Shown here: piece after piece, positions 1-9,251 of the stretch
Position numbering within the stretch: the stretch's first letter is position 1
Layout of the letters: the number at the start of each line of letters is the position of its first letter
Origin: Pseudosulfitobacter pseudonitzschiae
GTDB lineage: Bacteria; Pseudomonadota; Alphaproteobacteria; Rhodobacterales; Rhodobacteraceae
DNA length: 64,000 nucleotides
Reading direction: 5' to 3'
NCBI RefSeq assembly: GCF_900129395.1
Contig: NZ_FQVP01000007.1
Location: 62,001 to 126,000, forward strand
The notes under the pieces: generated by a model
The model's database searches: none
The model's input: the letters and a program-made list of their open reading frames with translations, nothing else
What the model was told of the DNA's origin: nothing
Translations under genes and position numbers: made by a program

Positions 1-10
1 CGAAGCCGAG

Positions 11-886
11 ATGGTCCACGAACGGCCCGGACGGCTGCGTGAATTCTGGTTCTATTTCCGCGAAAACCGAGGCGCCCTATTCGGGTTGGCCATTTTTGCG
101 GTCTTTGCCTTTTTGGCCGTGTTCGGCCCCTGGGTTGCGCCACATGACGCCACCCAGCAGTTTCGTGGCGCGACGCTGCAACCGCCGGTCTGGCAGGATG
201 GGGGGACCTGGAACCACATCCTTGGCACCGATCCGCTGGGCCGCGATATGCTGTCCCGCCTGATCGTGGGCGCGCGGTTCTCGTTCTTTGTCGGGGTCTT
301 TGTTGTGACGATCGCGGCCACGGGCGGGATCATCATCGGGTTGATCGCAGGGTTCTCGCCCAGGTGGGTCGACAGCATCATCATGCGGATCATGGACATT
401 GTCCTGGCGTTTCCGTCGCTGCTGCTGGCGCTGGTGCTGGTGGCCATTCTGGGGCCGTCGCTGACCAACGCGATGATCGCAATCGCCATCGTGCTGCAAC
501 CGCATTACGTCCGCCTGACGCGCGCCAGCGTGTTGTCCGAGCGGCAAAAGGACTATGTAACTTCGGCGCGTGTGGCGGGGGCGGGCACGCTTCGGCTGAT
601 GTTCGTGACCGTGCTGCCGAACTGTCTTGCGCCGATCATCGTGCAGGCGGCGCTGTCGTTCTCGACGGCGATCCTTGATGCCGCGGCCCTTGGGTTCCTG
701 GGGATGGGGGCACAACCGCCAACCCCGGAATGGGGCACCATGCTGGCCGAAGCCCGTGAATTCATCTTGCGCGCGTGGTGGGTCGTCACCTTTCCCGGTC
801 TTGCGATCCTTGTCACCGTTCTGGCCATCAACCTGATGGGCGACGGTCTGCGTGACGCACTTGATCCGAAACTGAAGCGGAGCTAG
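11..886 (+). CDS. dppC: Peptide ABC transporter permease, DppC type (start may lie upstream)
   Basis: Inner-membrane permease subunit of a dipeptide/oligopeptide importer of the DppBCDF/OppBCDF kind. The 291-residue product has an N-terminal membrane helix (about residues 21-42), the signature stretch GTDPLGRDMLSRLIVG (about residues 74-89), and a permease core with several more helices ending in the EAA-type loop. Two ATPase genes follow directly, with a 3-base gap, so the three form one operon; the other permease and the binding protein must lie outside the window. No Shine-Dalgarno is visible before the ATG at 11 and the frame is open to the window edge, so the true start may be a few codons upstream. 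Confidence 0.9.
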   Translation: MVHERPGRLREFWFYFRENRGALFGLAIFAVFAFLAVFGPWVAPHDATQQFRGATLQPPVWQDGGTWNHILGTDPLGRDMLSRLIVGARFSFFVGVFVVTIAATGGIIIGLIAGFSPRWVDSIIMRIMDIVLAFPSLLLALVLVAILGPSLTNAMIAIAIVLQPHYVRLTRASVLSERQKDYVTSARVAGAGTLRLMFVTVLPNCLAPIIVQAALSFSTAILDAAALGFLGMGAQPPTPEWGTMLAEAREFILRAWWVVTFPGLAILVTVLAINLMGDGLRDALDPKLKRS

Positions 887-889
887 CGC

Positions 890-1867
890 ATGGCCCTTTT
901 GCGTATCAGAAATCTGAGTGTCGAATTCGCCACCGCAACCGGACAGTTCCGGGCTGTGGACGGGGTGGACCAGGATGTAAACGAAAGCGAAATCCTGGCC
1001 ATTGTCGGTGAAAGCGGGTCGGGTAAATCAGTGTCGATGCTGGCGGTGATGGGGCTGTTGCCGTGGACCGCGACCGTGACAGCGGACGAAATGACCTTTG
1101 ACGGACAAGACCTGTTAAAGATCGATCCGGCAGCCCGTCGCAAGATCATCGGCAAGGACATGGCAATGATCTTTCAAGAGCCGATGTCGTCGCTGAACCC
1201 GTGCTTTACCGTAGGATGGCAAATCCGCGAGGCCCTGCGCAAACATCTTAAGATGGGCCGCCAGGAACGGCAGACCCGTGCCATCGAGCTGTTCGAACAG
1301 GTGGGTATTCCCGATCCCGAGAAGCGCCTGTCGGCATTTCCGCACCAGATGTCGGGTGGCATGAACCAGCGGGTGATGATCGCCATGGCGATTGCATGCA
1401 AACCCAAGCTGCTGATCGCGGACGAACCGACGACCGCGCTGGACGTGACCATTCAGGCGCAAATTCTGGACCTGCTGGCCAAGCTGCGTGACGAAAACGG
1501 CATGGGGCTGGTGTTGATCACACACGATATGGGCGTGGTGGCTGAAACGGCGGAACGCGTCAGCGTGCAATACGCAGGCCAGAAGATCGAAGAGCAGCCG
1601 GTGATGCCGCTGTTCCGCACGCCACACCATCCCTACACCTCGGCGTTGCTGGATGCGCTGCCGGAACGGGCGACGGAAAAGCGGCTGCCGACAATTCCGG
1701 GCGTGGTCCCCGGTCAGTTCGACAGGCCCGCTGGCTGCCTGTTTTCGCCACGGTGCAAATTTGCGACTGACAAATGTCGCACCGATCCGCCGCCGCCCCT
1801 TGGTCCCGACCTTGGATATGCACGGTGTTTCTACCCCCTCAATGTGGACGAAAGGGTTGCGTCATGA
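890..1867 (+). CDS. dppD: Peptide ABC transporter ATP-binding protein, DppD type
   Basis: Cytoplasmic ATPase of the peptide importer. Walker A is GESGSGKS with Lys46. The signature motif here reads MSGGMNQR rather than the usual LSGGQ form, and Walker B is [12 protein letters not shown]. The C-terminal part carries the oligopeptide/dipeptide extension with the Cys-rich CLFSPRC...C...C pattern typical of DppD/OppD, some of which bind an Fe-S cluster. Length 325 residues is normal for the family. The stop overlaps the start of the next ATPase as ATGA, which indicates translational coupling. Confidence 0.93.
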   Translation: MALLRIRNLSVEFATATGQFRAVDGVDQDVNESEILAIVGESGSGKSVSMLAVMGLLPWTATVTADEMTFDGQDLLKIDPAARRKIIGKDMAMIFQEPMSSLNPCFTVGWQIREALRKHLKMGRQERQTRAIELFEQVGIPDPEKRLSAFPHQMSGGMNQRVMIAMAIACKPKLLIADEPTTALDVTIQAQILDLLAKLRDENGMGLVLITHDMGVVAETAERVSVQYAGQKIEEQPVMPLFRTPHHPYTSALLDALPERATEKRLPTIPGVVPGQFDRPAGCLFSPRCKFATDKCRTDPPPPLGPDLGYARCFYPLNVDERVAS

Positions 1868-2835
1868 CGAAACCGGTGATGACAGCAACCGCGCTGGAAC
1901 GGCACTATGACGTCTCGGGCGGCTGGCTGCGCGCGTCGCGCACGTTGAAAGCCGTGGCGGGCTTGGACTTTGCTCTCTACCCCGGCAAGACGCTGGCCGT
2001 GGTGGGCGAAAGCGGCTGTGGCAAGTCGACGTTGGCGCGCATGGTCACGATGATCGAAGAGCCCACGGCAGGTCAACTGACCCTCGACGGCGAAGAATTG
2101 GTGCCGGACAACTGGGCATCGCATCGCGAGGCGGTGCAGATCGTGTTTCAGGACCCCTATGGATCGCTGAACCCGCGCCAGCGCATCGGCGCTATCCTTG
2201 AAGAACCGCTGAAGATCAATCGCAAGTCGATGTCCAAGGAAGAGCGCCAGAAAAAGGCGCGTGATATGCTGGCCTTGGTCGGATTGCGCCCCGAGCATTA
2301 TGATCGCTATCCGCACATGTTTTCGGGCGGTCAACGCCAGCGTATCGCCATCGCACGCGCACTGATGCTGGACCCCAAGGTGCTGGTATTGGACGAGCCT
2401 GTTTCGGCGCTGGATCTGTCAATTCAAAGCTCGGTTTTGAACCTGCTGGTCGACCTGCAAGAGCGGTTGCAACTGGCCTATCTGTTCATCAGCCATGACC
2501 TGAGCGTGGTGCGTCACGTCGCTGACGAGGTGATCGTGATGTATCTGGGGCGTGCCGTCGAAAAGGGCAGCCGGGATGCGGTGTTCAGTGCGCCCTATCA
2601 CCCCTATGCCAAGGCGTTGCTTTCGGCCACGCCAAAGGCTGATCCGGGTGGGGCAAAGGAACGGATCAAACTGCAGGGCGAATTGCCGTCACCGCTGTCG
2701 ATCCCGGATGGTTGCCCCTTTGCACCGCGTTGCTGGAAGGTGCAGGACAAATGCCGCGCCGAGCGCCCGGTGTTGCCGGATCTGCCGCACGCTGCAGCCT
2801 GCTTTTTCCCCGAGAACGGGGGCGAGCCTGCCTGA
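1864..2835 (+). CDS. dppF: Peptide ABC transporter ATP-binding protein, DppF type
   Basis: Second ATPase of the same importer, 323 residues. Walker A GESGCGKS (Lys54), signature FSGGQRQR, Walker B VLVLDEPVSALD, and the C-terminal oligopeptide-transporter Cys pattern CPFAPRCW...C. I place the start at the ATG overlapping the dppD stop (ATGA) because family members begin close to this point; a longer frame from 1774 would read through the C-terminal coding part of dppD and add 30 residues without homology. An inverted repeat at 2942-2979 follows and probably ends the operon. Confidence 0.93.
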   Translation: MTKPVMTATALERHYDVSGGWLRASRTLKAVAGLDFALYPGKTLAVVGESGCGKSTLARMVTMIEEPTAGQLTLDGEELVPDNWASHREAVQIVFQDPYGSLNPRQRIGAILEEPLKINRKSMSKEERQKKARDMLALVGLRPEHYDRYPHMFSGGQRQRIAIARALMLDPKVLVLDEPVSALDLSIQSSVLNLLVDLQERLQLAYLFISHDLSVVRHVADEVIVMYLGRAVEKGSRDAVFSAPYHPYAKALLSATPKADPGGAKERIKLQGELPSPLSIPDGCPFAPRCWKVQDKCRAERPVLPDLPHAAACFFPENGGEPA

Positions 2836-2941
2836 TTTGGCAAGGCTTTTGCGGCGCGATTAAAAGCCACGCAATCACGTCCGCCACGCGAAATCGCGTT
2901 CTTTCGACCAGCAGTCTGGTGGCAGAGATTGGGTAAAAGTA

Positions 2942-2979
2942 GTTCAGGGGTATCTGAAAATGCTCAGATACCCCTGAAC
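2942..2979. terminator. Bidirectional terminator hairpin
   Basis: Perfect 16-bp inverted repeat (arms 2942-2957 and 2964-2979, beginning GTTCAGGGG) with a 6-base loop. It lies between the convergent dppF and gabD genes. Read on the minus strand it is followed by a T-rich stretch, so it fits best as the gabD terminator and can also stop dppF transcripts. Confidence 0.8.
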
Positions 2980-2989
2980 GATGATAATC

Positions 2990-4465
2990 TTACACGCTCA
3001 TGCAGATGTATTTCATCTCTTGGTAGTCTTCCATGCCGTGGTGACTGCCTTCGCGGCCCAGACCCGACTGTTTGACGCCGCCAAAGGGGGCCAGCTCGGT
3101 GCTGATGATGCCGGTGTTGATTCCGACGATGCCATACTCCAGCGCCTCGGCCACCTTGTACACGCGGCTCAGGTCCTTGGCGTAGAAATAGGACGCCAGA
3201 CCAAAGATCGTGTCGTTCGCCATCGCGATCACTTCGTCCTCGTTCTCGAACTTGAACAGTGGCGCCAGCGGGCCAAAGGTTTCTTCGGTCGCAACCGCCA
3301 TATCGGATGTCACACCGGTGATGATGGTGGGCGCAAAGAAGTTGCCTTCCATCGTGTCCTGTGCGTCGCCCAGGATGACGGTCGCACCTTTGGATTTGGC
3401 GTCCTTGATGTGTTCGATCACCTTGTCACCGGCTTCGGGGTTGATCAGCGGACCCAGATCCACGCCCGCTTCAAGACCGTCGCCGACTTTCATCTTCGAC
3501 ACGCGGTCCTTCAGCTTTTGGGCAAAGGCGTCGTAGACACCGGCCTGGACGTAGATGCGGTTGGCGCAGACGCAGGTCTGTCCGTTGTTGCGGAACTTGC
3601 ACATGATCGCGCCCTCGACCGCGGCGTCCAGATCGGCGTCGTCAAAGACGATGAACGGCGCGTTGCCGCCCAGCTCCATCGAGCATTTCATGACCTGTTC
3701 CGAGGCTTGTTTCAGCAGGATGCGCCCCACTTCGGTCGACCCTGTAAAGGTCAGCTTGCGGACCTTGGGGTTCTCGCAGAATTCCTTGCCCACGGCAGAG
3801 GACGACGACGACGGCACCACGTTGAACACGCCCGCAGGGATGCCCGCGCGTTCGGCCAGCACGCCCATAACGATGGCGCTCAGCGGGGTTTCAGCGGCAG
3901 GGCGCGCGACGAATGCGCAACCGGCGGCCAGCGCTGGACCAGCCTTGCGGGTGATCATCGCGTTGGGAAAGTTCCACGGCGTGATCGACGCGGCCACACC
4001 GATGGGCTGCTTGATCACAGTGATGCGCTTGTCGCGCTGGTGGCCGGGGATGGTTTCGCCATAGTTGCGCTTGGCCTCTTCGCCGAAGAATTCGATGAAG
4101 CTGGCACCATAGGCGATCTCGCCTTTGGCTTCGGCCAGCGGCTTGCCCTGTTCAGCGGTCAGGATGGTGCCCAGGTCGTCCTGATTTTCCATCATCAGGT
4201 CGAACCATTTGCGCAGTACGGCGGCGCGTTCTTTGCCTGTCCATCTGGCCCATTCTTTTTGCGCGGATTCGGCGGCGTCGATGGCTTTGCCCACCTGAGC
4301 ACGCGACAGATCGGCCACCTGGGCGATGACATCGCCACGCGCAGGGTTGGTCACGTCGAAGGTGCCGTCGTCACCGTCGATCCACTGGCCGTTCACATAG
4401 GCACGTGTTTCCAGCAGCGAGGGGTCTTTCAACAGGCTTTTCAGGTCGGTCTTTGCACTTGGCAT
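2990..4465 (-). CDS. gabD: NAD(P)-dependent succinate-semialdehyde dehydrogenase
   Basis: Oxidises succinate semialdehyde to succinate, the last step of 4-aminobutyrate breakdown, in the cytoplasm. The 491-residue product is full length for an aldehyde dehydrogenase. It shows the cofactor-binding TPWNFP, the GSTEVG glycine motif, the general-base Glu in MELGGNAPF, the catalytic Cys298 in NNGQTCVCANR, and the C-terminal GGVKQSGLGREG typical of GabD. The ATG at 4465 is preceded by GGAGAG at good spacing. No GABA transaminase lies beside it, so the substrate is inferred from family resemblance. Confidence 0.9.
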   Translation of the reverse strand: MPSAKTDLKSLLKDPSLLETRAYVNGQWIDGDDGTFDVTNPARGDVIAQVADLSRAQVGKAIDAAESAQKEWARWTGKERAAVLRKWFDLMMENQDDLGTILTAEQGKPLAEAKGEIAYGASFIEFFGEEAKRNYGETIPGHQRDKRITVIKQPIGVAASITPWNFPNAMITRKAGPALAAGCAFVARPAAETPLSAIVMGVLAERAGIPAGVFNVVPSSSSSAVGKEFCENPKVRKLTFTGSTEVGRILLKQASEQVMKCSMELGGNAPFIVFDDADLDAAVEGAIMCKFRNNGQTCVCANRIYVQAGVYDAFAQKLKDRVSKMKVGDGLEAGVDLGPLINPEAGDKVIEHIKDAKSKGATVILGDAQDTMEGNFFAPTIITGVTSDMAVATEETFGPLAPLFKFENEDEVIAMANDTIFGLASYFYAKDLSRVYKVAEALEYGIVGINTGIISTELAPFGGVKQSGLGREGSHHGMEDYQEMKYICMSV

Positions 4466-4545
4466 TGCATCTCTCCAGATTTGGTCTCGTGCAGCAAAAC
4501 CAACTCCTGCTATGAATGTCCAGTTCCAGACGCAAAGGAAGCGAT

Positions 4546-5334
4546 ATGCCAGTTAACGACGACGCCTACGCCAACGGTGCCCACATCCCTGACGGGGCCA
4601 GTTTTCCGGCCCGCTGGGCGCGTGATGCGACAGCCTTTCGCGACAGCCTGGGCGCGCGCGCGCAGACGTGCCTTCGGTATGGTCCCAGCCCACGCCAGAG
4701 CTTTGACCTGTTCCAGCCCGAAGGCACGTCCAAGGGCACGTTGATCTTTGTGCATGGCGGGTTCTGGCGGTTGTTTTCACCCGGCGACTGGTCGCATCTG
4801 GCGGCGGGCGCCGTGGCGCGCGGTTGGTCGGTGGCCTTGCCGGGGTACGAGCTGTGCCCAGATTGGCGGATTGCCGGTATCACACAGTCGATTGCGCAAG
4901 CCGTTCAGGTGATCGCAGGCCAGACCACGGGGCCGCTGGCCTTGGCGGGACACAGCGCAGGCGGGCACCTGGTGGCCCGGATGTGTGCAGAAGGCATGCT
5001 GCCCGTCGATGCGATGGCACGTGTGAGCCATGTCATGCCAATCTCGCCGTTGTCGGATCTTGAGCCGCTGTTGTTGACCACGATGAACGATGATTTTCAG
5101 TTGGACGCCGCCATGGCACGTGCAGAAAGCCCGGTTCACCAGCCTGCTCCTGCCTGCGCTGTCACGGTCTGGGTTGGTGGCGCAGAACGTCCTGCCTTTC
5201 TGGATCAGGCGCAATGGTTGGCCGAGGCCTGGGGTTGTGATCACCACATCGCGCAGGACAAACACCATTTTGACGTGGTCGATCCGCTGACCGAACCGGA
5301 CAGCGCCATGTTGGGCCGGTTGCTGGGCATGTAA
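4546..5334 (+). CDS. Alpha/beta hydrolase, arylformamidase/esterase-like
   Basis: Alpha/beta-hydrolase fold enzyme of 262 residues. The oxyanion-hole motif HGGFW and the nucleophile elbow GHSAGGH, with the catalytic Ser, are the pair seen in the kynurenine formamidase / hormone-sensitive-lipase-like esterases; a late His (DKHHFD) would complete the triad. I choose the ATG at 4546 because AAGGAAG precedes it; an in-frame ATG 10 codons upstream has no such site. It is transcribed divergently from gabD across about 80 bases. No tryptophan-catabolic genes are nearby, so kynurenine formamidase is only one possibility. Confidence 0.8.
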   Translation: MPVNDDAYANGAHIPDGASFPARWARDATAFRDSLGARAQTCLRYGPSPRQSFDLFQPEGTSKGTLIFVHGGFWRLFSPGDWSHLAAGAVARGWSVALPGYELCPDWRIAGITQSIAQAVQVIAGQTTGPLALAGHSAGGHLVARMCAEGMLPVDAMARVSHVMPISPLSDLEPLLLTTMNDDFQLDAAMARAESPVHQPAPACAVTVWVGGAERPAFLDQAQWLAEAWGCDHHIAQDKHHFDVVDPLTEPDSAMLGRLLGM

Positions 5335-5352
5335 GGTGAGTGGGTCCAGAGC

Positions 5353-6447
5353 CTAGGCCATGTGCTCGACCGGCTTCTTGCCGTTCTTGGCCAGACGTTG
5401 GGCAAACCGGTCGATCATCGCCCCCTTGGCGAACGGACGGACAGCCGGTTGTGTGTGGGACCTGAGGTCGGGGAAAAGGTTCAGCACCTCGTCCAGCGCC
5501 TCTGGCAGTATGGACTTGCGCGCCTCCTGGCCCAGGTACAGCGTTTCGGCGGGGGCTCCGTTGGCAAAGACGATTTCATGGGCGTCGCACATAAAGTGCC
5601 AGTAGGTCACGAACCCCATGCTGTTTTCGATGTCGAACCCGCTCAGGTTACACAATTTGTGGGCCGGCATCAGAACTTCGCGCTGGCCGAACATGCGGGT
5701 TGCCACCGGGGAGCGGACCATCATGCGATGTTGTCGGGACACCCACAGGGGACGTGTCGGCATCCCACGCCCCAAGGCGTCGGGGGCAATGCGCACCGGG
5801 CGCATGTCACCGATGGCGGGCACCATGCGTCCCTTGATCCAGCGGACCGTTTGGGCGCCGCTGTCCAAGGTCGTTACCCTGTCACCCACGTTGAGGGTTT
5901 CCACGGCGCGGTCGCCGTCCGGTGTGCGGATCAGCGTGCCTTCGGCGAAACAGACCATGAAATTTGTGGTTTGCCGCGATGCGGTCAAACCTGAATAGTT
6001 CGTCCCCTCCAGGCTGTTCAGTTTCAGCGACTGGATCGGTTTCGCTTGCAACGCCGTCTGGTCGCTGTTGGCCGAGAATTCGGGGGCCAGATAGGTGTTG
6101 CCATTGGTGTCCTGAAAAATAACGGCAGTGATCCGCGCGGTGGTGCCGTCGGTATAGGTAATTGTGGCGTTGTAGATGGCAGTGCCGTCAAACACCTGGT
6201 TTGGACCGCCGTTGATCCTAAAGTTTTCGGACGCGGCGTTGTTGTTCATGTCGTAGGCGTCGTTTGTCCCACGACCATAGCTGTTGGTGCCTGGTGAAAA
6301 CGACTGCACGTTCTCCCACAGCGGGTCGCGCACGTTCCCAAAGGTCAACCCAACAAGGCTGGACGCGTTCTCTGCGGTTGTGTTGCCCTCGGTCGGGTCG
6401 ATCAGCGTTTGAACACCCAGGCTGATGACGTTGAACGTGGTGGCCAT
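5353..6447 (-). CDS. Hint-domain (hedgehog/intein) protein
   Basis: A 364-residue protein with two parts. Residues 1-160 are Asn/Thr/Gly-rich and look like a secreted or surface domain of unknown function. The C-terminal half is a Hint domain beginning at Cys166 in CFAEGTLIRTPDG, with the later block LWVSRQHRMMV that matches the conserved HR region. Hint domains can cleave or splice their own backbone at this Cys, but autoproteolysis has not been shown for this bacterial group. There is no classical signal peptide; such proteins in Rhodobacterales are often thought to leave by type I secretion, which is inference here. A second, broken Hint gene lies at 51951. Confidence 0.82.
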   Translation of the reverse strand: MATTFNVISLGVQTLIDPTEGNTTAENASSLVGLTFGNVRDPLWENVQSFSPGTNSYGRGTNDAYDMNNNAASENFRINGGPNQVFDGTAIYNATITYTDGTTARITAVIFQDTNGNTYLAPEFSANSDQTALQAKPIQSLKLNSLEGTNYSGLTASRQTTNFMVCFAEGTLIRTPDGDRAVETLNVGDRVTTLDSGAQTVRWIKGRMVPAIGDMRPVRIAPDALGRGMPTRPLWVSRQHRMMVRSPVATRMFGQREVLMPAHKLCNLSGFDIENSMGFVTYWHFMCDAHEIVFANGAPAETLYLGQEARKSILPEALDEVLNLFPDLRSHTQPAVRPFAKGAMIDRFAQRLAKNGKKPVEHMA

Positions 6448-6572
6448 GTGCGAGACATCCTTTGGCGCGGGGTATTGGTTAACACGTTCCTGCCTTGACC
6501 GAGTCGCATGGCGGAGATGGGGCAGAAAAACGGCATCGCTTCAATTTGTCGAAAAATGTGTGAGAAATTTGG

Positions 6573-6596
6573 GCAATGTCCCGTTTGCGACATCGC
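6573..6596. promoter_or_regulatory. Inverted repeat upstream of creatinase
   Basis: GCAATGTC (6573-6580) and GACATCGC (6589-6596) form an inverted repeat with 7 of 8 positions matching and an 8-base spacer. It lies about 130 bases upstream of the creatinase start, within the intergenic stretch between two divergent genes. It could be an operator for either gene; no regulator is encoded next to it. Confidence 0.35.
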
Positions 6597-6728
6597 AAGG
6601 GTAGATAGGGGGCTTTTGCCAGATTTGCGCCTGCCTTATTCTGGTGTCAGACCGCGCGATGGCGTCGCCGGTGTCATTCCCAAAATATGTCCTGAACGCC
6701 GGGATCTTTCTGCAAAGGAGGGTCTGAC

Positions 6729-7961
6729 ATGACCATTCAAAACCCAATCCCAACCACTGCGCGCCCTGATTTCCACCGCGTGCACAATGGCACCAAGGCA
6801 CCCTTGCATTTCGCAGGTGCTGAATATGACGCGCGTATCGCCGGCCTGCGGGCGATCATGGCGCAAGCAGGTACATCGGCCGCCGTTCTGACCTCGATGC
6901 ACAACGTGTCCTATTACTCCGGCTTCACCTATTGTTCGTTCGGGCGTCCCTATGCGTTGGTCGTGACGGATACGCAGGTGGTGACCATTTCGGCGGGCAT
7001 TGATGCGGGCCAGCCGTGGCGGCGTTGCCATGGCGACGCGATTACCTACACCGACTGGACCCGCGACAACTTTTGGCGGGCGGTGGCACATGTGGCGGGC
7101 ACCGGCGCGGTGGTCGGGTTCGAGGGCGATCACCTGACGCTGGACCAGCACCGCAAGTTGCTGGCCTTCCTCTCGCCATCACAGGTGGTGGACATTGCCC
7201 CGGCGACGATGCGTCAGCGGATGCACAAAAGCGCCGCCGAGTTGGAGTTGATCCGCGCGGGCGCGGCTGTGGCCGATGTGGGCGGCTATGCCATCCGCGA
7301 TGCGGTACGCGCGGGCACGCGCGAGATTGACGTGGCCATGGCCGGCCGCGATGCGATGGAGTTGGAAATAGCCCGCCGGTTTCCCGACGCAGAATACCGC
7401 GACACATGGGTCTGGTTCCAATCCGGCCTGAACACCGATGGAGCGCACAACCCAGTCACATCGCGACAGTTGGAGCACGGCGATATCCTTTCGCTGAACG
7501 CCTTTCCTATGATCTCGGGCTATTACACCGCGCTGGAACGCACGATGTTCGTGGGCGAGGTCGACGATGCATCGCTGGCGATCTGGCAGGCGAACGTCGC
7601 TGCGCATGAATATGGCATGAGCCTGCTGAAACCCGGCGCCACCTGCGCCGAGGTCACGCATGCGATCAACGATTTCTTCGCAGAACGCGGCTTGCTGCAA
7701 TATCGCACGTTTGGTTACGGCCATTCGTTCGGCGTGCTGTCACATTACTATGGCCGCGAGGCGGGGCTGGAACTGCGCGAGGATGTGGACACGGTGATCG
7801 AGCCGGGCATGGTGATCTCGATGGAGCCGATGCTGACCTTGCCGCAAGGTGCTCCGGGTGCGGGCGGATACCGCGAGCATGATATTTTGATCATCACCGA
7901 AGACGGTGCCGAGGATATTACAAAATACCCATATGGCCCGGACTTTAACGTGGTCGGTTAG
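6729..7961 (+). CDS. Creatinase (creatine amidinohydrolase)
   Basis: Hydrolyses creatine to sarcosine and urea; cytoplasmic. The 410-residue product has the creatinase N-terminal domain followed by a pita-bread (peptidase M24) domain. From memory it matches the well-studied Pseudomonas creatinase closely through long blocks such as CSFGRPYALVV, QPWRR, INTDGAHNPVT-like GLNTDGAHNPVTS (His240, equivalent to the catalytic His232 there), YGHSFG.LSHYYGREAGLEL and PGAGGYREHDIL. Family members of this branch are metal-independent. A strong AAGGAGG site precedes the ATG. No creatininase, sarcosine oxidase or urease gene adjoins it, so the pathway must be completed elsewhere. The DMSP lyase DddP belongs to the same superfamily, but the motifs fit creatinase better. 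Confidence 0.92.
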   Translation: MTIQNPIPTTARPDFHRVHNGTKAPLHFAGAEYDARIAGLRAIMAQAGTSAAVLTSMHNVSYYSGFTYCSFGRPYALVVTDTQVVTISAGIDAGQPWRRCHGDAITYTDWTRDNFWRAVAHVAGTGAVVGFEGDHLTLDQHRKLLAFLSPSQVVDIAPATMRQRMHKSAAELELIRAGAAVADVGGYAIRDAVRAGTREIDVAMAGRDAMELEIARRFPDAEYRDTWVWFQSGLNTDGAHNPVTSRQLEHGDILSLNAFPMISGYYTALERTMFVGEVDDASLAIWQANVAAHEYGMSLLKPGATCAEVTHAINDFFAERGLLQYRTFGYGHSFGVLSHYYGREAGLELREDVDTVIEPGMVISMEPMLTLPQGAPGAGGYREHDILIITEDGAEDITKYPYGPDFNVVG

Positions 7962-7981
7962 GTCGATACCCCTGCGAAAAG

Positions 7982-8010
7982 GCGCAAGGCCTGCTCTGGC
8001 CTTGCGCTTT
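7982..8010 (+). terminator. Terminator after creatinase
   Basis: Perfect 10-bp stem (GCGCAAGGCC at 7982-7991 with GGCCTTGCGC at 7998-8007), a 6-base loop, and TTT at the end. It starts about 20 bases after the creatinase stop and separates that gene from the cluster beginning at 8150. Confidence 0.8.
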
Positions 8011-8149
8011 ACCGCGTGCAGACACGCTTGGTTCTTTCCTTTGAACGCCGGATTTGCGAGAGTTTTTGCAAAATCGGGCTTCTGCCTGATGTAAATGCAA
8101 GTAACATTGCCTATATAGATGGCAACACATTGATACGAGGGAGAATTTG

Positions 8150-9226
8150 ATGGCGAACTTTGATGCACAGGTGCGCGAGTCCCAAAGCCAGGTGGCCGAA
8201 GCACAGGCCAAGATCAGCGAGCTGACAAGCCGCATCGAAACCGCCCGCGCCAAGTTGAAGGCCGGCGACGACGCGATGATCGACATCGAGAACGCCACGC
8301 TGGAAGACGTGCACGCCCACACCGACGTGATGAACGCGAACATCGCCGAGCTGATCATGGGTCTGGACGATGTGACCTCGGCCTTCTCCAAAGACTTTGA
8401 CGAGATGCGCAACAAGACGGGCTGGGAAAGCTTTGTCGGCATCTTCTCGCGCGGCAAATCCGACAGCATGCGTCAGGAACGGGTACGTGCGGCGTCGATC
8501 GACGACAAGCTGCAGGACCTGATCTCCAAATCGGACGTCATCGTGCAATTGCTGCAAGGGCAGTTGAACATGCTGGAAGAGCAAAAGGTCAAGGTCGAGA
8601 GCAACCTGACCGAAACGCTGGACGAGCGTGAATTCACGGTGCAGGAACTGACCGCGCTGCAAAACGACATCAAGGCGATGGACCCGAAAATCATCGGTCT
8701 GGAAAACCAGATCGCGTCGGAAACAGATGCGGCAAAGCGGACCAAGCTGGAGACCGAACTGGCCGATCTGAACAGCCAGTACAACCAGATGGTGCAGACC
8801 GAACAGGTCAAGCTGGCCAAAAGTCAGACGCTGGAACGCTATATCGAAAAAGGCAAAACCTGGATCGACTCGCTGCAAAACCAGGCAGCGACGCAGATGG
8901 TGCTGATCAACAAGCTGCAAACAGACACCAAGCAGCGTGTGGTTCTGTACGACGCGTTGACCAAATCGCTGAAGACGGCGCAACAGCAGGACGTGGCACA
9001 CCGCATCAACGAAATCGGCGTGAAAACCGACCAGGAGGCACAAACCGCCATGGCCGGTATCGGTGCTGCCACCAACGCGCGGATGGCCGACATGCTTGAG
9101 GCGCACGAGGATCACATGGTCTTTGCCCGCGACGTGCTGGAACAAAAGGCCAAGGCTGACGAACGCTTTGCCCGCCGGTTTGAGGCCATCGTGAAAAAGC
9201 ACGACAGCAATGCGTATGGCGGGTGA
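8150..9226 (+). CDS. Coiled-coil protein of unknown function, first gene of AAA+ cluster
   Basis: A 358-residue soluble protein that is almost entirely predicted alpha-helix and coiled coil, rich in Gln, Glu, Lys and Asp; it has no signal peptide or membrane helix. Residues about 1-60 and 130-230 look like the strongest coiled-coil segments. The ATG at 8150 has GAGGGAGA upstream; a TTG three bases earlier is possible. The general build recalls TelA-type (toxic-anion-resistance) helical proteins and a family I remember as DUF6384, but I cannot confirm either. It leads a run of co-directional genes with short gaps or overlaps that includes an AAA+ ATPase, so it may act as an adaptor or scaffold. 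Confidence 0.75.
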   Translation: MANFDAQVRESQSQVAEAQAKISELTSRIETARAKLKAGDDAMIDIENATLEDVHAHTDVMNANIAELIMGLDDVTSAFSKDFDEMRNKTGWESFVGIFSRGKSDSMRQERVRAASIDDKLQDLISKSDVIVQLLQGQLNMLEEQKVKVESNLTETLDEREFTVQELTALQNDIKAMDPKIIGLENQIASETDAAKRTKLETELADLNSQYNQMVQTEQVKLAKSQTLERYIEKGKTWIDSLQNQAATQMVLINKLQTDTKQRVVLYDALTKSLKTAQQQDVAHRINEIGVKTDQEAQTAMAGIGAATNARMADMLEAHEDHMVFARDVLEQKAKADERFARRFEAIVKKHDSNAYGG

Positions 9227-9251
9227 GCGGGCGAAAAGGACAGCCTGAGCA

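Noticed and set aside
2981-4744. A long open frame (587 codons) on the plus strand opposite gabD
   Set aside because: It mirrors the gabD coding frame of a G+C-rich gene, has no recognisable domain and no ribosome site; gabD is full length with all catalytic motifs.
6729-7961. DddP-type DMSP lyase as the identity of the M24-family enzyme
   Set aside because: The remembered creatinase sequence matches over its full length, including CSFGRPYALVV, the NTDGAHNPVT block and GYREHDIL; DddP is only a distant relative.
8150-9226. Firm assignment of the coiled-coil protein as TelA (tellurite resistance)
   Set aside because: Similarity is limited to overall helical character; I cannot align a specific TelA motif.
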